From contig JACDAU010000307.1 in NCBI GenBank assembly GCA_013695265.1, positions 1 to 5,522 on the forward strand: a stretch of DNA of 5,522 nucleotides, read 5' to 3'. Below, piece by piece: positions 1-4,870 of the stretch. The DNA is from Chloroflexia bacterium (GTDB lineage Bacteria > Chloroflexota > Chloroflexia > Thermobaculales > Thermobaculaceae). The first letter of the stretch is position 1. The number at the start of each line of letters is the position of its first letter. A program made the position numbers and the translations under genes. The notes beneath the pieces are model-generated. The model was not told the origin of the DNA. It did no database searches and saw only the letters and a list, made by a program, of their open reading frames with translations.

Positions 1-382
1 GACGGCGCGCCTTCTCGATCTGCCCGGCCTGCGCGACGAGGAGCGCATAGCGGCTCAGGAGGCTCGGCTCGTTGGGAAACTGACGCAATGCGCCGAGGAT
101 CGCCCGCTCAGCGGCGGTGAGGTCGCCCAGCTTCCATTCACAGATGCTCAGTAGGTACATCAGTACCACATTCTCCGGACTATTAGCAAGGCCACCCATA
201 AGCTCATCCTTCGCCTCGGGGTAGCGCTCCATCTGGAGATACGCTCGTGTCCGAAGCCGCCAGTACAGCGCGGAGTGCAAGACAATCCCGCCTGCGTCGT
301 CAAGCGTTTGCAGCGCGCGCTCCGGCTTGCCGATCTCCAGATAGCGGTCAGCGAGCGCGAGGTTGTTTACAGAGGTGTCCAC
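1..382 (-). CDS. TPR-repeat protein, 3' end cut by window edge
   Basis: An open minus-strand frame without a stop runs off the left edge, giving 127 codons from GTG 382. The translation is a chain of 34-residue helix-turn-helix units of the tetratricopeptide type. Unit 1 starts NNLALADRYLEIGKPERAL. Unit 2 is ALYWRLRTRAYLQMERYPEA. Unit 3 contains YLLSICEWKLGDLTAAERAI and ends with QFPNEPS. A fourth begins SLLSRYALLVAQAGQIEKA. The A-x-x-Y/L, G and A positions typical of TPRs are evident. TPRs bind other proteins, so no enzymatic role can be read from this. I see no signal peptide or membrane segment in the visible part. The frame is closed by a TGA at 446-448 with no ATG before the repeats, and GGGAG lies 7 bases before GTG 382 (4 bases before GTG 385), so one of these two starts is likely. 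Close spacing suggests co-transcription with the membrane protein. Confidence 0.85.
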   Translation of the reverse strand, partial: MDTSVNNLALADRYLEIGKPERALQTLDDAGGIVLHSALYWRLRTRAYLQMERYPEAKDELMGGLANSPENVVLMYLLSICEWKLGDLTAAERAILGALRQFPNEPSLLSRYALLVAQAGQIEKARR

Positions 383-389
383 CACATAG

Positions 390-394
390 CTCCC
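390..394 (-). promoter_or_regulatory. Ribosome binding site of the TPR gene
   Basis: GGGAG in the short gap after the membrane-protein stop. It is 7 bases from GTG 382 and 4 from GTG 385, and it supports a start here rather than the TPR frame being the tail of a longer gene. Confidence 0.55.
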
Positions 395-407
395 ATCAGT
401 GTGCCGC

Positions 408-947
408 CTAGAGGCTCCGCAGAAGCGCGACCAGCGCGAGCAGGCTCACCCCCTGCACGAGGCCCAATCCGAATACCGCCGCGAGTCCCGGTTTCCACAG
501 CGAGCTGTACTCCTTGTCGTCCTGACTGTAGAAGTAGTAGGAACGGTCCGCCGCCCGTTGCAGGCCATAGAACACAAGGTATGCGACAACGGCGATCACC
601 CGGCTGCCGATCCGCACCGTCCGCTGCATTGAGCGGTCAGTCATGTTGCCGAACTCACCCGCGCCGAGGAGGTAGCTGAACGCCACCGTGCCCACCAGGC
701 CGACTGCACCGGTCAGCAGGATGAGTTGCCTGCGCCGGGGCGGCACATCCAGCCGCTGGGCGTTCAGGTACGCAATCACCGCGATGGGCAATATCCCACC
801 AAAGAACGCGACCCAGAACTGGGACTGCAAGCGCCACGGCGTCTTGCTCGTTCGCCGACCCGGGTATGTTTGCAGCGTCGGCGACAAGAGGTCGTCGTTG
901 CCGCCGGTGTCGGGAGTCTCGTAGCTGGTGCTGCCGCCCTTACTCAC
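408..947 (-). CDS. Small integral membrane protein, four predicted helices, function unknown
   Basis: I do not recognise the family. From GTG 947 the product is 179 residues. Residues 1-43 are hydrophilic, rich in Ser, Thr, Gly and Pro, and look disordered and non-membrane. Four hydrophobic segments follow: about 44-63, 74-97, 113-130 and 153-176, ending two or three residues before the stop. The first two are joined by a short basic loop (residues 65-73, PPRRRQ), which by the positive-inside rule suggests a cytoplasmic loop. The loop between helices 3 and 4 is polar and aromatic (SYYFYSQDDKEYSSLW). No signal peptide, enzyme motif or cofactor site is visible. Coding is supported by high GC3 and the helical pattern. 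The start is uncertain: GTG 947 has no clear Shine-Dalgarno site. A TTG at 1076 would add 43 residues that translate the low-GC gap, which looks unlike coding sequence. It lies 25 bases upstream of the TPR gene. Confidence 0.72.
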   Translation of the reverse strand: MSKGGSTSYETPDTGGNDDLLSPTLQTYPGRRTSKTPWRLQSQFWVAFFGGILPIAVIAYLNAQRLDVPPRRRQLILLTGAVGLVGTVAFSYLLGAGEFGNMTDRSMQRTVRIGSRVIAVVAYLVFYGLQRAADRSYYFYSQDDKEYSSLWKPGLAAVFGLGLVQGVSLLALVALLRSL

Positions 948-1145
948 GACGGGTGCGGCCCATTGTGTCGGATGTTCACAAGAAAATGGTAGCAAAAGAC
1001 GAGAAAGCGAGACAGTGGTGACCCTTCCGCCTACAGCCGTCAAGCGAAATGCTGATTGCTGGTTGCTGATTACCAAGCTCTACAATTGCAGTTGCTACCT
1101 CGTCAACGATTGATCGGGCAGTGCCAAGTATTGAATGCACCTTGC
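948..1145. other. Intergenic gap between aroF and the membrane-protein gene
   Basis: About 200 bases of lower-GC sequence without the third-position GC pattern of the flanking genes. Reading frames run through it on both strands, but their translations resemble no family I know and partly consist of the translated 7-base repeat. It contains three tandem heptamers (1051-1071). A weak minus-strand promoter candidate has TTGACG as the -35 box (plus-strand 1101-1106), a 16-base spacer and TGTAGA as a poor -10 box (1079-1084). GGTAGCAA at 988-995 has its exact reverse complement at 1092-1099, flanking the heptamers; an 8-base match at that distance could be chance. I see no strong GC hairpin followed by a T run after the aroF stop, so no terminator is called. 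The gap probably separates two transcription units, but that is inferred from spacing and composition only. Confidence 0.6.
1051..1071. repeat. Three tandem 7-base units (GCTGATT / GCTGGTT / GCTGATT)
   Basis: Three consecutive heptamers on the plus strand; the outer two are identical and the middle one differs by one base. On the minus strand they read AATCAGC, AACCAGC, AATCAGC. They lie in non-coding sequence. The pattern resembles short heptameric tandem repeats described between genes in cyanobacteria and some other bacteria, but three units are too few to assign it to a named family. Confidence 0.7.
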
Positions 1146-2165
1146 CTACACACCCCTGCCGACTGCGGCTGCCACCGCCCGGACGCCGGTCATCAACTGC
1201 TCGAACTGCTCGAACGTGAGCTGCTGGGCCGCGTCGCTCAGAGCGCGGGCGGGGTCCGGATGGACCTCGACGATCAGACCATCGGCCCCGGCCGCGATCG
1301 CGCCCAGACCGGCGGCATGGACGAGGCTGGCAATGCCCGTCGCCTGGCTCGGATCGCCGAGAACCGGCAGGTGTGACAGCCGCTTGGCGAGCGGGATGGC
1401 GACGATGTCGAAGGTGTTGCGCGCTGAAGTGTCGAAGGTGCGGATGCCGCGCTCGCACAATACCACCTGACTGTTCCCCTGCGCCATCACATACTCCGCG
1501 CTGAGCAGCCATTCCTCCACCGTCGAGGACATCCCCCGCTTCAGCAACACGGGCACATTGCACCTGCCGACGGCCTCAAGCAGATTATAGTTGTGCATGT
1601 TGCGCGTGCCGATCTGCAGCATGTCCGCATACTCCGCCACCGCTGGCAACTCCTCAGCGCTCATCACCTCGGTGACGATTCCCAGCCCCGTTTCCTCGCG
1701 CACCTCAGCCAGGATCTCCAGACCACGTACCCCCATGCCCCGGAAGCTGTACGGCGAGGTGCGGGGTTTGTATGCCCCGCCGCGCAGCAGCTTCCCGCCC
1801 GCCGCCCGCACGGCGTACGCCGTCTCGAACACCTGTTCCCGGCTCTCAACGGAGCACGGTCCGCCGATCATCACCACCGCGTCCCCGCCGATCTCCACGC
1901 CATGAACCACGACAAGGGAGTTCTGCTGATGAAACTCCCGGCTGGAGAGCTTGAACGGCCTCGTGACGGGGACGAGATTCTCGACACCCGGCATTGCCTC
2001 GACCGCATCTACCACCATCCGTACATCTCCGCCATGTCCTATCACGCCGATGATCGCCCGCTCCAGTCCCTGGGAGAGATGCGCGGTAAGTCCCGCGCCG
2101 TGTATGCGGCCCACAACAGAGTCGATCTCCGCCTGCGTGGCGCCATTGCGCATCACGATTACCAA
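1146..2165 (-). CDS. aroF: 3-deoxy-7-phosphoheptulonate (DAHP) synthase, type I-beta with N-terminal ferredoxin-like domain
   Basis: Condenses phosphoenolpyruvate and erythrose 4-phosphate to DAHP, the first shikimate-pathway step. Residues 1-75 form the ferredoxin-like (FDL) domain (MRNGATQAEID, AHLSQGLERAIIGVIG); the barrel follows from SREFH (75-79). Substrate motifs are intact: GGPCSVE (101-107), LRGGAYKPRTSPYSF (Arg128, Lys133), QIGTRNMHNYNLL (184-196), LLKRGM (Lys209) and CERGIRTF (Arg239). Three of the four metal ligands known from Thermotoga maritima are present (Cys104, Glu300, Asp311), but the DPSH histidine is glutamine (DPSQATG, Gln274), and the following GRRDLV-like segment reads GIASLV. 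In T. maritima the FDL domain mediates inhibition by Tyr and Phe; by analogy this enzyme may respond likewise. The TTG at 2165 gives 339 residues against 338 in T. maritima, aligns the N-termini and has AGGGGG 6 bases upstream. GTG 2156 and ATG 2153 are alternatives. It lies 10 bases after trpA. Confidence 0.93.
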   Translation of the reverse strand: MVIVMRNGATQAEIDSVVGRIHGAGLTAHLSQGLERAIIGVIGHGGDVRMVVDAVEAMPGVENLVPVTRPFKLSSREFHQQNSLVVVHGVEIGGDAVVMIGGPCSVESREQVFETAYAVRAAGGKLLRGGAYKPRTSPYSFRGMGVRGLEILAEVREETGLGIVTEVMSAEELPAVAEYADMLQIGTRNMHNYNLLEAVGRCNVPVLLKRGMSSTVEEWLLSAEYVMAQGNSQVVLCERGIRTFDTSARNTFDIVAIPLAKRLSHLPVLGDPSQATGIASLVHAAGLGAIAAGADGLIVEVHPDPARALSDAAQQLTFEQFEQLMTGVRAVAAAVGRGV

Positions 2166-2171
2166 ACCACG

Positions 2172-2177
2172 CCCCCT
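2172..2177 (-). promoter_or_regulatory. Ribosome binding site of aroF; supports TTG start
   Basis: AGGGGG starting within the trpA stop codon, 6 bases before TTG 2165. It is 15 bases from GTG 2156 and 18 from ATG 2153, so it favours the TTG, in agreement with the family's N-terminal alignment. Confidence 0.6.
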
Positions 2178-3027
2178 ATCCCAACCGGTCGTCCGCCCGC
2201 TGCCCACCAACGGTGCCGACGGGCACGGGCGTACCCTTGCGCGCGCCGTCGCGCAGGGAGCGTATGTATTCTTCCAGCGCCCGCAGCCGCGCTTCGGGTG
2301 CCGAGTTGTCGATGAGGTCAATGAGCGCGCTAGCGACGACTACCCCGTCCGCAACCTGCGCCACCTGCCGGACGTGTTCCGGTCGCGAGATGCCGAAGCC
2401 GACCGCCAGCGGCAGTGGTGTGTGCCGCCTGACGCGACCCAGAAACGCCTCCAGCCCCTCCTCGACCGAGGCGCGCGCGCCGGTCACACCAGTGAGCGAG
2501 ACGCAGTACACAAAGCCGCTCGCGGCCGCCGCTGCCCGACGGATGCGCTCCTCTGTGCTGGTCGGCGCGAGCAGGAAGATCAGGTCGACGCCATGCTGCT
2601 GCGCGATAGCTCGCACCTCGCCAGCCTCCTCGGGTGGCAGGTCCGGCACGATCAACCCTTCGACTCCCGCGCTGGCGGCGTCGGTAAAGAAGCGCTCCGA
2701 TCCGTAGCGCTGAATGGGGTTGAAATAGCCCATCAGCACCAGAGGGATTGCGCTTCGTTGCCGTATCTGCGCTGCGGTCTCGATGCACGATGTGACGGTC
2801 GTACCGTTCGCCAGGGACGCAATTCCCGCGCGCTGGATCGTCGGCCCGTCCGCCAGGGGATCGGAGAAGGGCATCCCGATCTCCAGCAGGTCCGCCCCGC
2901 CGCGCTCCAGCGCAAGCGCGATCTCAGGGGCACTTGTGGCGTCCGGGTAGCCCGCCATAAGATACGGGATGAGTGCCGCCCGGTCATCGGCGCGCGCGCG
3001 TTCAAATGCGCTGGATATCCCGCTCAC
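2176..3027 (-). CDS. trpA: Tryptophan synthase alpha chain TrpA
   Basis: Cleaves indole-3-glycerol phosphate to indole and glyceraldehyde 3-phosphate and passes the indole to TrpB. The 283 residues form a TIM barrel with YLMAGYPD (22-29), LLEIGMPFSDPLADGPTIQ with catalytic Glu49 and Asp60 (the same numbers as in the Salmonella enzyme), VLMGYFNP (97-104), VPDLPPEE (127-134), the mobile-loop motif SLTGVTGAR (177-185) and GFGIS (210-214). Near the C-terminus the phosphate-site segment usually read VVGSA is VVASA, with Ala232 (codon 2332-2334). The last 20 or so residues form a polar, Gly/Arg-rich tail longer than in the roughly 268-residue enterobacterial protein, and they overlap the ribosome binding site of the next gene. 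The start is GTG at 3027, overlapping the trpB stop as GTGA, with GGAGG 7 bases upstream. All catalytic residues are present, so it is expected to be active. Confidence 0.97.
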   Translation of the reverse strand: MSGISSAFERARADDRAALIPYLMAGYPDATSAPEIALALERGGADLLEIGMPFSDPLADGPTIQRAGIASLANGTTVTSCIETAAQIRQRSAIPLVLMGYFNPIQRYGSERFFTDAASAGVEGLIVPDLPPEEAGEVRAIAQQHGVDLIFLLAPTSTEERIRRAAAAASGFVYCVSLTGVTGARASVEEGLEAFLGRVRRHTPLPLAVGFGISRPEHVRQVAQVADGVVVASALIDLIDNSAPEARLRALEEYIRSLRDGARKGTPVPVGTVGGQRADDRLG

Positions 3028-4250
3028 AGCGTGACCTCCACGTCTTCGCGTCCAACGATCGTGCCGAGATCCTTATCGCCCCGGCCGGAGTGATTCACGA
3101 TGATGACCTGCTCGCGCTTCATTTCTCGCGCGCGCTTGACTGCCTCCGCAACCGCGTGGGCGGTTTCCAGCGCGGGGATAATTCCCTCCAGGCGGCACAG
3201 CAGCTCAAACGCTTCCAACGCCTCGGCGTCAGTGACCGAGGTGTACTCCGCGCGTCCGGTCTCCTTGAGGTACGAGTGCTCCGGCCCGACGCCGGGGTAG
3301 TCGAGCCCCGCGCTCACGCTGTGGGTGCCCATCACCTGTCCATCGTCGTCCTGGAGGAGGTACATCGAGGCGCCGTGGAGCACCCCGAAGGAGCCCGCGA
3401 CGAGCGTCGCGGCGTGCAGGCCAGAGCCGACGCCCTCACCCCCGGCCTCGACGCCGACGAGCCGCACATCGTAGTCGCGCACAAACGGGTAGAAGATGCC
3501 CATCGCGTTGCTGCCGCCGCCGACGCATGCGACGATCATGTCTGGCAGCACACCCGTGCGCTCCAGCGCCTGAGCACGTGTCTCGGTCCCGATCACGCTC
3601 TGGAAGTCGCGCACCATCGTCGGGTATGGGTGCGGGCCGACCACGGAACCGATGAGATAGAACGTGTCCACGACGTTGGTCACCCAGTCGCGGATCGCCT
3701 CGTTGATCGCGTCCTTGAGGGTGCGCGTGCCACTGCCTACGGGCCGCACCTCCGCGCCCAGGAGCTTCATCCGGTACACATTGAGCTTCTGGCGCTTGAT
3801 GTCCTCCTCGCCCATATACACGATGCACGGCAGACCGAGCATCGAGCAGACCGTCGCGGACGCGACGCCGTGCTGTCCCGCGCCGGTTTCCGCGATGATG
3901 CGCGTCTTGCCCATCCGCTTGGCGAGCAGTCCCTGGCCAAGTGCGTTGTTTATCTTGTGCGCGCCGGTATGCGCCAGGTCCTCGCGCTTGAGGTATATCT
4001 GCGCTCCGCCCGCGTGCTCCGATAGCCGGCGCGCGTGATACAGCGGCGTGGGCCTCCCAACGTACTCGGCGCAGAGGCGTGCGAACTCTGCGCCAAAGTC
4101 CGCGTCGTCACCGAGCTGCGCGTATGCAGCCGCCAGTTCATCGAGCGCTGGGATGAGCGTCTCAGGGACGTAGCGGCCACCAAAGCGGCCCCACTTTCCG
4201 TGCTCGTCCGCCTGCCACTGCGCGTCCTGATATTTTCGGTCCTGAATCAC
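3024..4250 (-). CDS. trpB: Tryptophan synthase beta chain TrpB
   Basis: PLP-dependent beta subunit of the alpha2-beta2 tryptophan synthase; condenses indole with serine to give tryptophan. At 408 residues it has the length of the classic TrpB1 type. Landmarks, numbered from GTG 4250: GRFGGRYVPETL near residue 20, LKREDLAHTGAHKINNA with the PLP lysine Lys99, AETGAGQHG with catalytic Glu121, the phosphate loop GGGSNAMG from 244, GVLHG near 290, and NHSGRGDKD near 386 holding the serine that contacts the PLP ring nitrogen. In this last motif the usual Leu is His (codon 3090-3092). Two starts compete. ATG 4256 gives two extra residues but lies only one base after GGGAGG. GTG 4250 lies 7 bases after it and overlaps the trpF stop as GTGA, like the neighbouring junctions, so I chose GTG. 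The stop overlaps the trpA start. Identity is certain; the start is probable. Confidence 0.97.
   Translation of the reverse strand: MIQDRKYQDAQWQADEHGKWGRFGGRYVPETLIPALDELAAAYAQLGDDADFGAEFARLCAEYVGRPTPLYHARRLSEHAGGAQIYLKREDLAHTGAHKINNALGQGLLAKRMGKTRIIAETGAGQHGVASATVCSMLGLPCIVYMGEEDIKRQKLNVYRMKLLGAEVRPVGSGTRTLKDAINEAIRDWVTNVVDTFYLIGSVVGPHPYPTMVRDFQSVIGTETRAQALERTGVLPDMIVACVGGGSNAMGIFYPFVRDYDVRLVGVEAGGEGVGSGLHAATLVAGSFGVLHGASMYLLQDDDGQVMGTHSVSAGLDYPGVGPEHSYLKETGRAEYTSVTDAEALEAFELLCRLEGIIPALETAHAVAEAVKRAREMKREQVIIVNHSGRGDKDLGTIVGREDVEVTL
3035..3039 (-). promoter_or_regulatory. Ribosome binding site of trpA
   Basis: GGAGG within the last codons of trpB, 7 bases before GTG 3027. Near-ideal sequence and spacing support the GTG start and the GTGA overlap with the trpB stop. 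Confidence 0.75.
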
Positions 4251-4870
4251 GTCCATACCTCCCTTGCCGCGGCGACAAACGCCCTGATCTTCTCCAGGTC
4301 TTTGGTTCCCTCGGTTTCTATGCCGCTGCTGACATCCACCGCCGCAGGCGAGACCACGCGGATCGCCGCCGCCACGTTCTCAGGAGTGAGCCCACCGGCG
4401 AGCATTACCGGGTATCGTCGGGCGACCTCCAAGGCGAGCGACCAGTCGAATGTCTCACCGGTGCCGCCCGGGGCGTCCGTTCGACCTGCATCGAGCGCCA
4501 CCATCGCGGCGACCTCCGCGAAGCGTGCTACCTCGGATATGGGGTCCGCGCCGTTGACATGCACGACCTTTATCACCGGCAGGCCAACGGCGCGCGCAAC
4601 CTCTGGACTCTCTCGTCCCGACAGTTGCACCAGGTCCAGCCCCGCGTAGCGGGCGATGTCCCGCGCCTCCGTGGGATCGGGGTCCACGAACACGCCGACG
4701 TAGCGGGCGCGGCCCGGCCCGAGCACGGAGATGATCTCGCGCACCGCCTCGGGCGTCAGCGTGCGCCGGTACCCACTGGCGAGCACAAAGCCGAGGTACT
4801 CGGCCCCGGTGTCGACCGCAGCCCGCGCGTGATCGAGGGTGCGCATACCGCACAACTTGACCGCCGTCAC
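4247..4870 (-). CDS. trpF: Phosphoribosylanthranilate isomerase TrpF
   Basis: Isomerises N-(5'-phosphoribosyl)anthranilate to CdRP, the substrate of TrpC next to it. The 207 residues match the usual monofunctional TrpF length. Visible landmarks are KLCGMR with the catalytic Cys7, Arg36, VALD with the general-acid Asp127, GGTGETFDW (136-143), LAGGLTPENV (158-166) and the phosphate-binding VDVSSGIE (178-185). The residues equivalent to Cys7, Arg36 and Asp126 of Thermotoga maritima TrpF are all present. One motif is unusual: the normally conserved QLHG reads QLSG, with Ser84 (codon 4619-4621) in place of His. The start is GTG at 4870, overlapping the trpC stop as GTGA, with AGGAG 11 bases upstream, so translation is probably coupled to trpC. 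The TGA stop at 4247-4249 overlaps the trpB start region. TrpF is separate here, not fused to TrpC as in enterobacteria. Confidence 0.96.
   Translation of the reverse strand: MTAVKLCGMRTLDHARAAVDTGAEYLGFVLASGYRRTLTPEAVREIISVLGPGRARYVGVFVDPDPTEARDIARYAGLDLVQLSGRESPEVARAVGLPVIKVVHVNGADPISEVARFAEVAAMVALDAGRTDAPGGTGETFDWSLALEVARRYPVMLAGGLTPENVAAAIRVVSPAAVDVSSGIETEGTKDLEKIRAFVAAAREVWT
4258..4263 (-). promoter_or_regulatory. Ribosome binding site of trpB; decides its start
   Basis: GGGAGG on the minus strand. It is one base from ATG 4256, which is too close for efficient initiation, but 7 bases from GTG 4250, which is ideal. This favours the GTG start over the ATG. Confidence 0.7.

Noticed and set aside
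275..679. Plus-strand frame opposite the TPR and membrane-protein genes
   Set aside because: The product is Arg/Pro-rich and of low complexity, and the minus strand has the better coding pattern (TPR repeats and membrane helices).
948..1076. TTG-initiated N-terminal extension of the membrane protein from 1076
   Set aside because: The extra 43 residues translate low-GC intergenic sequence including the heptamer repeat, lack coding-like third-position GC and resemble nothing known.
1079..1106. Sigma70-like promoter TTGACG - 16 bases - TGTAGA on the minus strand
   Set aside because: The -35 is good but the -10 matches the consensus at only three of six bases, so I mention it in the gap entry and do not call it.
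1100..1145. Rho-independent terminator after the DAHP synthase stop
   Set aside because: Only 4-base stems (such as GTGC/GCAC and TCAA/TTGA) are present, without a following T run.
2160..2175. Regulatory site or attenuator between trpA and aroF
   Set aside because: The gap is only 10 bases and is accounted for by the ribosome binding site.
2166..2321. Longer DAHP synthase start within trpA at 2321
   Set aside because: It would add 52 Arg/Pro-rich residues that are the antisense-frame shadow of trpA, whereas TTG 2165 matches the family length and N-terminal alignment.
1951..4025. Long plus-strand open frames (for example 1951-3093 and 2973-4025)
   Set aside because: They lie opposite trpA and trpB, whose motifs are unmistakable. 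Their translations are Arg/Ala-rich with no recognisable domain, as expected from GC-rich shadow frames.
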